DNA from: Mesorhizobium sp.
Lineage (GTDB): Bacteria > Pseudomonadota > Alphaproteobacteria > Rhizobiales > Rhizobiaceae
NCBI GenBank assembly: GCA_004020645.1
Contig: SAQL01000033.1
Span: forward strand, 1 to 64,000
DNA length: 64,000 nt
Reading direction: 5' to 3'
Shown piece after piece: positions 54,377-62,628 of the stretch (within the stretch, counting starts at the first letter, position 1; each line of letters starts with the position of its first letter). The notes beneath the pieces were generated by a model. The model was not told the origin of the DNA. It made no database searches and saw nothing but the letters and a program-made list of their open reading frames with translations. The position numbers and the translations under genes were made by a program.

Positions 54377-54789
54377 GCGACATCAATCAAGGCCCGGCTG
54401 ATTTAGGCCCGGCTGATTCAAATAAGCCCGCACCGCGCCAGACCGACCGCTGGCTGGAGCCGGGTTCGACCAATGCACTGGTCATCTACATCCTTTATCT
54501 CGCCAGCCTCGTCATCGGCGTCACCGGTATTGTCGGCATCGTTCTGGCCTATATCAACCGTGGCAAGGTTGGCGGCTTCGTCGAGAGCCACTACACATTC
54601 CTGATCCGCACCTTCTGGATCGGTCTGCTCTATGCGCTGATCTCGGCTGGGCTGATGATGGTGGCGATAGGCTTCGTGCTGATGTTCGTCGTCGCCGTGT
54701 GGTTCATCGCGCGCTGCATTCTCGGCCTGCAGGCGCTGCAGCGTGGCGAGCCGGTCAAAGACCCCGAAAGCTGGTTCCTCGGATTGTAG
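54373..54789 (+). CDS. DUF4870/Tic20-like small membrane protein inside the glc operon
   Basis: A 138-residue protein with a polar Gln/Pro-rich N-terminus (35 residues) and three transmembrane helices: ALVIYILYLASLVIGVTGIV, a second around TFLIRTFWIGLLYALISAGL and a third around GFVLMFVVAVWFIARCILG. It ends with GEPVKDPESWF. This pattern resembles DUF4870/Tic20-like proteins. It overlaps glcE by four bases (ATGA), implying coupled translation, and precedes glcF. It might anchor the glycolate dehydrogenase or act on its membrane environment; this is position-based inference only. Confidence 0.82.
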   Translation: MSDINQGPADLGPADSNKPAPRQTDRWLEPGSTNALVIYILYLASLVIGVTGIVGIVLAYINRGKVGGFVESHYTFLIRTFWIGLLYALISAGLMMVAIGFVLMFVVAVWFIARCILGLQALQRGEPVKDPESWFLGL

Positions 54790-54857
54790 AGCATGATCCC
54801 GAACCGAAGGTCAGCATAGCAAAAAGTGGGAACCGGTTTTCGGAGAAGATCATGCTC
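54789..54857. repeat. Palindromic repeat, family C
   Basis: GAGCATGATC and GATCATGCTC end a 69-bp unit with internal AAAAAGTGGGAACCGGTTTT, the same box as at 21739-21790. It lies between the membrane-protein gene and glcF. Confidence 0.85.
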
Positions 54858-54877
54858 AAACGGTAAGGACTTTTTAC

Positions 54878-56209
54878 GTGCAGACCAATTTCTCAGCTGC
54901 CCAGCTTGCCGATCCGCATGTCGCGGAATCGGAAAAGATCCTGCGCAAATGTGTGCATTGCGGCTTCTGCACGGCTACCTGTCCGACCTACGTGACATCA
55001 GGCAACGAGCTGGACTCGCCGCGCGGGCGGATCTACCTGATCAAAGATATGCTGGAGAACGGTCGCCCCGCCGACAAGGAGATCGTCACGCATATCGACC
55101 GCTGCCTGTCCTGCCTCGCCTGCATGACAACCTGCCCGTCCGGCGTCAACTACATGCATCTGGTCGACCATGCCCGCGTCCATATCGAGGAGACCTACAA
55201 GCGCCCACTGCCCGATCGGTTGACGCGCGCCATGCTGGCCTTCGTCCTGCCTTATCCCTCGCGGTTCCGCACTGCGCTCAAGCTGGCGAGGCTCGGCCAG
55301 CCATTCGCCGGTCTGTTCGAAAGGATCCAGGCATTGAAGCCGCTGGGCGCGATGCTCAAGCTCGCTCCGGCGTCGGTTCCTGCGGCCTCGCCAATGGCTT
55401 CGCCGGGCATCCATGCCGGGCACGGCGCAACGAAAAACGGCCGCGTCGCCATCCTCACCGGCTGCGCGCAATCGGTGCTCGATCCCGCTATCAACGACGC
55501 GACGATTGCACTGCTGACGCGGCTCGGCGTCGAGGTCGTGGTGCCTGAGGGCGAGGGCTGCTGCGGCGCGCTGGTCCATCACATGGGCCGCGAGGAGGCA
55601 GCGCTTGCCTCGGCGAGGCGCAATGTCGACGCCTGGACACGCGCGATCGAGCAGGGTGGGCTGGATGCCATCGTCATCACCGCGTCCGGCTGCGGCACCA
55701 CGATCAAGCACTACGGCTTCATGCTGCGCCTCGATCCGGCCTATGCCGAAAAGGCGGCGCATGTGTCGGCGCTGGCCAAGGACATCACCGAATATCTGGC
55801 AAGCATCGATCTGCCCGAGCCGGTGCGCCAGCCCGGCACGATCGTCGCCTATCACTCGGCCTGCTCAATGCAGCACGGCCAAAAAATCACCCGCCAGCCG
55901 AAGGAGCTTCTGGCCAAGGCCGGCTTCGTCGTGCGCGAGCCGCGCGAGGGGCATCTGTGCTGCGGCTCGGCCGGCACCTACAACATCCTGCAATCCGAGA
56001 TTTCGGCTGAGCTGCGCGACCGCAAGGTCAGGAATATCGAGGCGACGGGTGCTGAAATCGTCGCCACCGGCAACATCGGCTGCATCACCCAACTCGCCTC
56101 TGCCACCAAATTGTCGGTGGTGCACACGATAAAACTGCTCGACTGGGCCTATGGAGGACCGAGGCCGGAAGGCGTTCTGATAGACAGGTCGGTGGTGACA
56201 GCGGAGTGA
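54878..56209 (+). CDS. glcF: Glycolate oxidase iron-sulfur subunit GlcF
   Basis: A 443-residue protein with two 4Fe-4S motifs: CVHCGFCTATCPTY near residue 25 and CLSCLACMTTCPSG near 76. Two CCG domains follow, around EGCCGAL... and HLCCGSAGTYNILQ. It passes electrons from GlcD/E to the quinone pool. The start is GTG 54878 after a TAAGGAC-like Shine-Dalgarno region. It is the last gene of the glc operon. Confidence 0.95.
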   Translation: MQTNFSAAQLADPHVAESEKILRKCVHCGFCTATCPTYVTSGNELDSPRGRIYLIKDMLENGRPADKEIVTHIDRCLSCLACMTTCPSGVNYMHLVDHARVHIEETYKRPLPDRLTRAMLAFVLPYPSRFRTALKLARLGQPFAGLFERIQALKPLGAMLKLAPASVPAASPMASPGIHAGHGATKNGRVAILTGCAQSVLDPAINDATIALLTRLGVEVVVPEGEGCCGALVHHMGREEAALASARRNVDAWTRAIEQGGLDAIVITASGCGTTIKHYGFMLRLDPAYAEKAAHVSALAKDITEYLASIDLPEPVRQPGTIVAYHSACSMQHGQKITRQPKELLAKAGFVVREPREGHLCCGSAGTYNILQSEISAELRDRKVRNIEATGAEIVATGNIGCITQLASATKLSVVHTIKLLDWAYGGPRPEGVLIDRSVVTAE

Positions 56210-56226
56210 TGGGACAGTTCTGAGGC

Positions 56227-56368
56227 GAGCCCCCTCATCCGGCCGCGGAGCCTGTCCTACCCGTGGGCGGCCACCTTCTCCCCGCTGGGGAGAAGAGGTT
56301 GGCGCTGGCGTTGGTAACCTCCTCTGGGAGAGGTCAACCGAGCGAAGCGGAGGCTGGGTGAGGGGGCC
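56227..56368. repeat. Family D inverted repeat between glcF and folD
   Basis: GAGCCCCCTCATCCGGCC... and its mirror ...GGGTGAGGGGGCCTG enclose CTTCTCCCCGCTGGGGAGAAG. It fills the 172-bp gap between the convergent genes and could form a strong stem in either transcript. Confidence 0.75.
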
Positions 56369-56381
56369 TGCCGCTACGTGC

Positions 56382-57302
56382 CTATTCAGCCGCTAGCTTA
56401 TCCGCCGTCCCGTAGGTCGCCTGATATCGGGCGCGCTGGCGGCTGAGCGCCACCATCGTGTTGCGCAAAAGAATCGCCACGGTGATCGGGCCGACGCCGC
56501 CCGGCACCGGCGTGATCCATGAGGCCACATGCCTGACGCTCTCGGCGTCGACGTCGCCGACGATACGGCTCTCCCCGTCCGGTCCGATCTCGGCATTGAT
56601 GCCGATGTCGATGACGGCCGCACCCGGCTTGACCATGTCGGCCTTGATCAGCCGCGGCTTGCCGACGGCGACGAACAGCGCATCGGCGCGGCGCGCGTGC
56701 GCTGCCACCGAACGCGTCATGTGGTGGCACACCGTCACCGTCGCGCCCTCGCTCATCAGCAGGAAGGCGATCGGTTTGCCGACGATCTCGGAATGGCCGA
56801 CGATGACGACCTCGAGTCCCTTGAGATCGAGGCCGGTCTCCTTCAGCAGTTCGACCGAGGCGGCGGCCGTGCACGGCGCGAGATCGAGCTGGTTGTAGAC
56901 GATGTTGCCGATCGAAGCCGGATGCATGCCCTCGACATCCTTGAGCGGATGCACCGCCGCCTGAAGGATCTTGATCGGGATATGCACCGGCACCGGCCGC
57001 TGGATGATGATACCGGTGACGCGCGGATCGGCATTCAGGCCATGGATCGCCGCTTCCAGTTCGCCGGCGGTGATATCGGCGGCAAACCGTCTTTCCTCGA
57101 AATCGATGCCAGCCAATGCAGCCTTGGCGCGCTGGTTGCGCACATAGACATCGACTGCAGCTGTGTCGCCGACGGTGATCGATATCAGTTTGGCCGGAAA
57201 ACCCTCGGCGGTCGCAGTCGCCGCATCCTCGCGCACGGAGGCGATGATGCGCTGGGCGACCGGGCCGCCCCTGAGATAGCGGTTGTCATCGGACAGGGAC
57301 AT
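56382..57302 (-). CDS. folD: Bifunctional methylenetetrahydrofolate dehydrogenase/cyclohydrolase
   Basis: A 306-residue FolD, which interconverts 5,10-methylene- and 10-formyl-THF. Features are YVRNQRAKAALAGI, the GIIIQRPVPVHI segment, PCTAAASVELLKETG, NADP-site GHSEIVGKPIAFLLMSEGATVTVCH (in parts) and the closing TPVPGGVGPITVAIL, which reads SWITPVPGGVGPITVA here. The catalytic Lys normally in the YxxxK region corresponds to VYVRNQRAK. The ATG at 57302 (MSLSDD) is used. One-carbon supply links loosely to glycolate/glycine metabolism. Confidence 0.95.
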   Translation of the reverse strand: MSLSDDNRYLRGGPVAQRIIASVREDAATATAEGFPAKLISITVGDTAAVDVYVRNQRAKAALAGIDFEERRFAADITAGELEAAIHGLNADPRVTGIIIQRPVPVHIPIKILQAAVHPLKDVEGMHPASIGNIVYNQLDLAPCTAAASVELLKETGLDLKGLEVVIVGHSEIVGKPIAFLLMSEGATVTVCHHMTRSVAAHARRADALFVAVGKPRLIKADMVKPGAAVIDIGINAEIGPDGESRIVGDVDAESVRHVASWITPVPGGVGPITVAILLRNTMVALSRQRARYQATYGTADKLAAE

Positions 57303-57450
57303 GGATGAACCTTCTGTCTGAAAGTGTTGCTGCCGACATAGCAAGACTCTTTGGAAAATGGCAGCACGAAAGCGAACTGCTATGCCTGTCGCGCGACGTA
57401 CCGGCGAATCTGCGAAGATGTGCCCGCCAACCGGATGTCAGCAGAAACAA

Positions 57451-57482
57451 AAAGGGCAGCGCGGCTTGCCGCGCTGCCCTTT
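57451..57482 (-). terminator. Strong intrinsic terminator of the L,D-transpeptidase gene
   Basis: AAAGGGCAGCGCGGC (57451-57465) pairs over 15 bases with GCCGCGCTGCCCTTT (57468-57482). Read on the minus strand the stem is followed by a T-rich tract (TTTGTTTC). It lies 90 bp beyond the transpeptidase stop. Confidence 0.88.
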
Positions 57483-57572
57483 CGTGACTGGCCGCATCCC
57501 CACACGGCCCGTCCCCCGTATCCAATGATCCAGAGTCTTCTGGACACACTCGGCAATAAAATCAACTGCAGA

Positions 57573-58319
57573 TTACATCACCACAACCGTCGTGCCAACA
57601 TCGACCCGCTCGTAGAGGTCGACGACGTCTTCGTTGCGCATGCGAATGCAGCCCGACGACACGGCGCCGCCGATCGTCCAGGGCTGGTTGGTGCCGTGGA
57701 TGCGGTAGAGCGTCGAGCCGAGATAAAGCGCGCGCGCGCCGAGCGGATTCTCGACGCCGCCGGCGACATAGGTCGGCAGATAACGGCCTTTGGCGGCCTC
57801 ACGCGAAATCATCACCGCCGGCGGCCGCCATTCGGGCCAGACCTTCTTCTGCGAGATCTTGTGCTTGCCGGCCCATTCGAAGCCCGGCTTGCCGGTGCCG
57901 ACGCCATAGCGCCGCGCCTTGCCGTTGTTCTCGACCAGATAGAGGAAATTCTCCCTCGTATCGATGACGATCGTGCCCGGCTTCTCCGGACCGTCATAGG
58001 CGACTTCCTGCGGCAGGTAGATTGGGTTGACCTGCGGGCGCGCGACCAGGCGCTTCTTGGCCGGCGCCTGCAGCGCGGCCGTGTGTAGCTGAGCCGGTTG
58101 CGCCTGGCGTTGAGAACGGCGCTGCGGCTTTTGCATCTCTTGCCGGTTCTGGCGGACGATGCCCGGCGCGCGGCCAAGCTGCAGCACCCAGGGCGCTGAA
58201 AGGTCGGGGCTCACCATCACCGGCGGCCTGTCGGCATAACGGTCATTGGCGCTGGAGGATGTAGCGGCAGTGGCCAGCACGGCTGCGGCACCGAGCAGCG
58301 GGAACAAAAATGTCTTCAT
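57573..58319 (-). CDS. L,D-transpeptidase (YkuD family)
   Basis: A 248-residue periplasmic enzyme. The signal peptide covers residues 1-24 (KTFLFPLLGAAAVLATAAT...). A Gln/Arg/Pro-rich linker follows, then the YkuD catalytic domain with YRIHGTNQPWTIGGAVSSGCIRM (His and nucleophile Cys of the HxnG...SxGC(I/V)R motif). It forms 3-3 cross-links or anchors proteins on peptidoglycan; Rhizobiales use many such enzymes for polar growth. The ATG at 58319 is preferred over 58379, since only it starts a signal peptide. Confidence 0.93.
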   Translation of the reverse strand: MKTFLFPLLGAAAVLATAATSSSANDRYADRPPVMVSPDLSAPWVLQLGRAPGIVRQNRQEMQKPQRRSQRQAQPAQLHTAALQAPAKKRLVARPQVNPIYLPQEVAYDGPEKPGTIVIDTRENFLYLVENNGKARRYGVGTGKPGFEWAGKHKISQKKVWPEWRPPAVMISREAAKGRYLPTYVAGGVENPLGARALYLGSTLYRIHGTNQPWTIGGAVSSGCIRMRNEDVVDLYERVDVGTTVVVM

Positions 58320-58529
58320 CGGAACGCACCTTGATCGTCGAACACGCCGGGCGCAAAAGCGTCCCCGGTTCGCGGACATTGGGCGCGGAGCAGCAACCGA
58401 AACATGAATCGGAATGCGTAAAATGCTCCATTGTCAGTAAAGCTTTCGGTGTGGTTACCGGTCGGTTCAGGAATCTGGTAAAGCCGCGGTAAAGGCAGCG
58501 CTGAGGCGCATTAAGAATGGAATTCCGCC

Positions 58530-59165
58530 ATGGATGAGAAGACAGGCCTGCTCGCCGGACCCGATGGTATCGCGCGCTGCTTCTGGCACGGCAATCTGCC
58601 GGACTATTTGCACTACCACGATCATGAATGGGGCCGGCCGGTCACCGACGACCGCAAGCTGTTCGAAAAGATCTGCCTCGAAGGCTTTCAGTCGGGCCTG
58701 TCCTGGCTGACCATATTGCGAAAGCGCGAGAATTTCCGCGAGGCGTTCGCCGGCTTCGATATCGACAAGATCGCTGTCTTTACCGACGAGGATGTCGAGC
58801 GCCTGCTCGACAATGCCGGCATCATCCGCCACCGCGGCAAGATTGTCTCGACCATCAACAACGCCAAGCGTGCGCGTGAATTGGCCGACGAGGCCGGCTC
58901 GCTGGCGGCCTGGTTCTGGAAGTTCGAACCCGGCCCCGACGAACGGCCCGAAATCGTCGATCTCGCCCATCTGCGCGCCAACCCGACCACGGCGGTTTCC
59001 GTGCGGATTTCGAAAGAGCTGAAGAAACGCGGCTGGAGCTTTGTCGGCCCGACCACCGTCTACGCCTTCATGCAGGCGATGGGGCTGGTCAACGACCATC
59101 TCGAAGGCTGTGTCTGCCGCGAGCAGGTCGAGGCGGAGCGCAGGGCGTTCAAGCGGCCGAAGTAG
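58530..59165 (+). CDS. tag: DNA-3-methyladenine glycosylase I
   Basis: A 211-residue Tag enzyme that excises 3-methyladenine from DNA. It has the family hallmarks RCFWHGNLPDYLHYHDHEWG, LFEKICLEGFQSGLSWLTIL, IIRHRGKIVSTINNA, the zinc-binding Cys/His set (C17-type Cys near the start and CVCRE near the end with H of NDHLEGC) and GWSFVGPTTVYAFMQA. The ATG at 58530 has a weak upstream GGAAT. It stands alone, divergent from the transpeptidase. Confidence 0.95.
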   Translation: MDEKTGLLAGPDGIARCFWHGNLPDYLHYHDHEWGRPVTDDRKLFEKICLEGFQSGLSWLTILRKRENFREAFAGFDIDKIAVFTDEDVERLLDNAGIIRHRGKIVSTINNAKRARELADEAGSLAAWFWKFEPGPDERPEIVDLAHLRANPTTAVSVRISKELKKRGWSFVGPTTVYAFMQAMGLVNDHLEGCVCREQVEAERRAFKRPK

Positions 59166-59194
59166 CTTCCTCACCGCGAAGCGGGCGATAAAAC

Positions 59195-59446
59195 TCAAGC
59201 GCCGCCGGCGCCGGCCAGAAAAAGCGCGGCAACGATGGCCGCCACAGTGGCAAAAGCCGGATAGATGACCAGCAGGCCGGTCATCAGCGCATCGCGCATG
59301 GTCGGTCGTTTGCGCTCGTCCGCGGCGACCTCGAATGGTCCCGCCATTTGGCCTGCCGGCCTCGGTGCATGACTATCGGCCCGTCGCAGCCGGGGCAGAT
59401 CGCGGGCACCGCTGTCGATGATGTCGAATTCCCGTGCCGTGGTCAT
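59195..59446 (-). CDS. Small membrane protein with a C-terminal anchor
   Basis: An 83-residue protein. A polar N-terminal 50 residues (MTTAREFDIIDSGARDL...) are followed by one hydrophobic helix, ALMTGLLVIYPAFATVAAIV, with AALFLAGAGGA to the end. This is a tail-anchored layout, unlike a secreted protein. Not recognised. It is convergent with tag (29 bp between stops) and divergent from hisS, with a 197-bp shared upstream region. Confidence 0.65.
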   Translation of the reverse strand: MTTAREFDIIDSGARDLPRLRRADSHAPRPAGQMAGPFEVAADERKRPTMRDALMTGLLVIYPAFATVAAIVAALFLAGAGGA

Positions 59447-59643
59447 GGCCCGAACCCCTTGTTTCGGCGCGCTTTATCGGCTGCGATTGTGTCGGCACAA
59501 TGCCGCGCTTATGGCGGAATTGTTTCGTTTATCGCGTGGTTTGTTTCAGGAAGGGTGCAAACCCTTGCCGGTCCGGACAGGTTCGGTTAGGACACGCCCA
59601 CTCGAAATAAATCATCGATTACTTAGCAAAAAAGACCCATCCC

Positions 59644-61227
59644 ATGGCCGACAAATCGGAAAAGATGAAAGCGCGGCTGCCGCGCGGGCTTGTCGACCGC
59701 GGCGCCGATGATATCCGCGCCGTCGAGAAGATGATGGCGACGATCCGCGCGGTCTATGAGCTCTACGGCTTCGAGCCGGTCGACCAGCCGCTGATCGAAT
59801 ACACCGATGCGCTGGGCAAATTCCTGCCCGACCAGGATCGGCCGAACGAGGGCGTGTTCTCGTTCCAGGACGACGACGACCAGTGGCTGTCGCTGCGCTA
59901 CGATTTGACTGCGCCGATGGCGCGCTTCGTCGCCGAGAATTACGAGCGCCTGCCGAAACCCTATCGCAGCTACCGCTCCGGCTGGGTGTTCCGCAACGAG
60001 AAGCCTGGCCCCGGCCGCTTCCGCCAGTTCATGCAGTTCGACGCCGACACGGTCGGCACGCCGGGTGTGGCTGCGGACGCAGAAATGGCGATGATGATGG
60101 CCGACGTGATGGAAGCACTCGGCATCAAGCGCGGCGACTACGTCATCCGGGTCAACAACCGCAAGGTGCTGGACGGCGTGCTCGAGGCGATCGGCCTTGG
60201 CGGCGATGAGAATGCTGGCCGCCGGTTGCAGGTGCTGCGGGCGATCGACAAGCTGGACAAGCTGGGCGTCGAGGGGGTTCGTCTGCTGTTGGGCGCGGGT
60301 CGCAAGGACGAAAGCGGTGATTTCACCAAGGGCGCCGGCCTCGGCGCCGGTGAGATTGACGTGGTTCTCGAATTTCTTGCTCCTGATTCTACAGCAATCA
60401 TCCCTTCAGCAATGGTTCAGCCGCGCGAAAATCCTGCTCTCGCGAACATGAAGGGCGGCATTTTGTGGCGTCAGCCTGCCACATTGGTACACAACGAAAT
60501 TAACTTGTCCGAAAATGCGCGATTTCAAGAAGGTGTGTCGGAACTGGATCAGATCCGACTCTTGGTTGAAAGCGCTGGCTATGGTTCTGATCGCATCAAA
60601 ATCGACCCATCCGTCGTTCGCGGTCTCGAATACTATACCGGTCCGGTCTACGAGGCCGAGCTTCTGGCCGAAATCCCTAATGAGGACGGCCAGATCGTGC
60701 GCTTCGGTTCGGTCGGCGGTGGTGGCCGTTATGATGGCCTTGTCTCGCGCTTCCGCGGCGAGCCGGTGCCGGCGACCGGGTTTTCGATCGGCGTCTCCAG
60801 GCTGATGACGGCGCTGAAGAACCTCGGCAAGCTCGATACATCAGATGTGATCGCGCCGGTCGTCGTGCTCACCATGGACAAGGACACCGAAAGCCTCGGC
60901 CGCTATCAAAAGATGGTGGCCGAGCTGCGCGCCGCCGGCATCCGCTCGGAAATGTATCTCGGCGGCGCCGGCATGAAGGCGCAGCTCAAATATGCCGACC
61001 GCCGCGGCAGCCCGGTCGCCATCATCCAGGGCGGCGACGAGCGGGCGAAAGGCGAGGTGCAGATCAAGGACCTGATCGAAGGCGCACGGATGTCGGCGGA
61101 GATTGTGGACAACGCCGAATGGCGCGCCGCGCGCCCGGCGCAGGTGACTGTGGCGGAAAGCGAGCTGGTCGCCGAGGTGAAGAAGATACTTGCGGCGCAG
61201 GCGGAGGAGCGGGCGCGTGGCAAGTAG
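59644..61227 (+). CDS. hisS: Histidyl-tRNA synthetase (divergent alphaproteobacterial type)
   Basis: A 527-residue class II synthetase, about 100 residues longer than the E. coli enzyme. Motif 2 appears as YRSYRSGWVFRNEKPGPGRF with RQFMQFDADTVG. The histidine motifs are VRGLEYYTGPVYEAELL and GGGGRYDGLV, and motif 3 is GFSIGVSRLM. A C-terminal anticodon-binding domain follows. The length and motif 2 form fit the HisRS class that reads tRNA-His without G-1:C73, and the tRNA-His in this window is of that type. Bases 60350-60690 have clearly lower GC and different synonymous codon use than the flanks. It precedes hisZ across a family D repeat. Confidence 0.95.
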   Translation: MADKSEKMKARLPRGLVDRGADDIRAVEKMMATIRAVYELYGFEPVDQPLIEYTDALGKFLPDQDRPNEGVFSFQDDDDQWLSLRYDLTAPMARFVAENYERLPKPYRSYRSGWVFRNEKPGPGRFRQFMQFDADTVGTPGVAADAEMAMMMADVMEALGIKRGDYVIRVNNRKVLDGVLEAIGLGGDENAGRRLQVLRAIDKLDKLGVEGVRLLLGAGRKDESGDFTKGAGLGAGEIDVVLEFLAPDSTAIIPSAMVQPRENPALANMKGGILWRQPATLVHNEINLSENARFQEGVSELDQIRLLVESAGYGSDRIKIDPSVVRGLEYYTGPVYEAELLAEIPNEDGQIVRFGSVGGGGRYDGLVSRFRGEPVPATGFSIGVSRLMTALKNLGKLDTSDVIAPVVVLTMDKDTESLGRYQKMVAELRAAGIRSEMYLGGAGMKAQLKYADRRGSPVAIIQGGDERAKGEVQIKDLIEGARMSAEIVDNAEWRAARPAQVTVAESELVAEVKKILAAQAEERARGK

Positions 61228-61242
61228 AGGTCGCGTTTCGTC

Positions 61243-61402
61243 GCGCCCCCCTCTGTCCTGCCGGACATCTCCCCCACACGGGGGGAGATCCGCCGTCGTC
61301 ACCGTTTTCGTCAATCACCGACGCTGGAAGGCTGGAGCTGCCACTGAAGCTGCCGATCTCCCCCCAAGTGGGGGAGATGTCCGGCAGGACAGAGGGGGGC
61401 GC
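61243..61402. repeat. Family D long inverted repeat between hisS and hisZ
   Basis: The same arms as at 52917-53078 (GCGCCCCCCTCTGTCCTGCC and its mirror) surround a different 80-bp centre. A further repeat piece (CACCCCTCATCCGTC..., CTTCTCCCACAAGGGGAGAAG) extends to 61495. Confidence 0.88.
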
Positions 61403-61506
61403 CATAGAACGCCAACCTCCGCACTCCGTCCAGCACCCCTCATCCGTCTTGGCGCTTCGCGCCAATCCACCTTCTCCCACAAGGGGAGAAGGGAAGGTGG
61501 CGCTTC

Positions 61507-62628
61507 ATGATCTCCCGCTACCCGGCCATCGCATCAGACATCACAAAACTCTTCGCCGCGCGAAACACGCATGCGGTAGAGGTCGCGGTGCTGCAGCCGG
61601 CCGACCCGTTCCTCGACATGGCCGGCGAGGATCTGCGCCGCCGCATCTTTCTCACCGAAAGCGAGACCGGCCAGACCCTGTGCCTGCGGCCGGAATTCAC
61701 CATTCCGGTCTGCCTCGACCACATTGCCAGCCAGGCCGGCACGCCGCGCCGTTATTCCTATCTCGGCGAGGTGTTTCGCCAGCGCCGCGAGGGCGGCAAT
61801 GAATTTTTCCAGGCCGGTATCGAGGATCTCGGCGATGGCGAAACCGCGCAAGCCGACGCGCGTTCGCTGGCCGATGCGCATGCGCTGCTTTCGCTGGTGC
61901 TGCCGGACCAGGCACTGGCGATCACGCTCGGCGACCAGACCATATTCGAGGCGGTGCTCGCCGCGCTCGGCCTGCCGCGCGGCTGGCGTATGCGGCTGGC
62001 GCGAGCCTTCGGTTCGGCCGCCATGCTGGAGGCAGCGCTTGCCGACCTCGCCAACCCGCCGCGCAATGGCCAGCTCGCCGGCCCGGTCGCTGCCCTTGTC
62101 CTCGACGGCGATCTGGAAGGGCTTTCAACGCATATCGCCGGCGGCATGGAGCAGGCGGGTCTGTCGGCGTCGGCCGGGCGCTCGCCGGCCGACATTGCCC
62201 GACGCTTGATCGAGAAGGCCGAATTGCGCAGCGTCAGGCTGTCGAACGAGGCGTTTTCGGCGCTGAAGGATTTTCTGGCAATCGACGTGGCGCTCGACGG
62301 CGCGGCAAAAGCGCTCGAAATCTTTGCGGCCGGCGCCGATCTTTCGCTGGGTGCGGCGCTGGACAATTTTTCCGCACGCGCCAAGTCGATCGAAGCTCTT
62401 GGCCTGCCCTCGGCAAAAATCCGCTACGATGCCGCCTTCGGCCGTCCGCTTGATTACTACACCGGTCTGGTCTTCGAGATCGCGGCGGAAAACGGCGACC
62501 GGCCGCTGGCCGGCGGCGGCCGCTATGACCGGCTGCTGACGCTGCTCGGCGCGAAAACGCCGATCCCCGGCGTCGGCTTTTCCGTCTGGCTCGACCGCAT
62601 CGAGGCGTTGCGGGAGAAGGCGCAATGA
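61507..62628 (+). CDS. hisZ: ATP phosphoribosyltransferase regulatory subunit HisZ
   Basis: A 373-residue HisRS-like protein lacking aminoacylation function. It retains class II fold pieces (LCLRPEFTIPVCLDHI, RYSYLGEVFRQR, EFFQAGIEDLG) and a histidine-motif-like YYTGLVFEIAAENGDRPLAGGGRYDRLL. HisZ activates the short-form HisG in the first step of histidine synthesis. Its end overlaps hisG by four bases (ATGA). Start ATG 61507 comes right after repeat sequence, GGTGGCGCTTC. Confidence 0.93.
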   Translation: MISRYPAIASDITKLFAARNTHAVEVAVLQPADPFLDMAGEDLRRRIFLTESETGQTLCLRPEFTIPVCLDHIASQAGTPRRYSYLGEVFRQRREGGNEFFQAGIEDLGDGETAQADARSLADAHALLSLVLPDQALAITLGDQTIFEAVLAALGLPRGWRMRLARAFGSAAMLEAALADLANPPRNGQLAGPVAALVLDGDLEGLSTHIAGGMEQAGLSASAGRSPADIARRLIEKAELRSVRLSNEAFSALKDFLAIDVALDGAAKALEIFAAGADLSLGAALDNFSARAKSIEALGLPSAKIRYDAAFGRPLDYYTGLVFEIAAENGDRPLAGGGRYDRLLTLLGAKTPIPGVGFSVWLDRIEALREKAQ

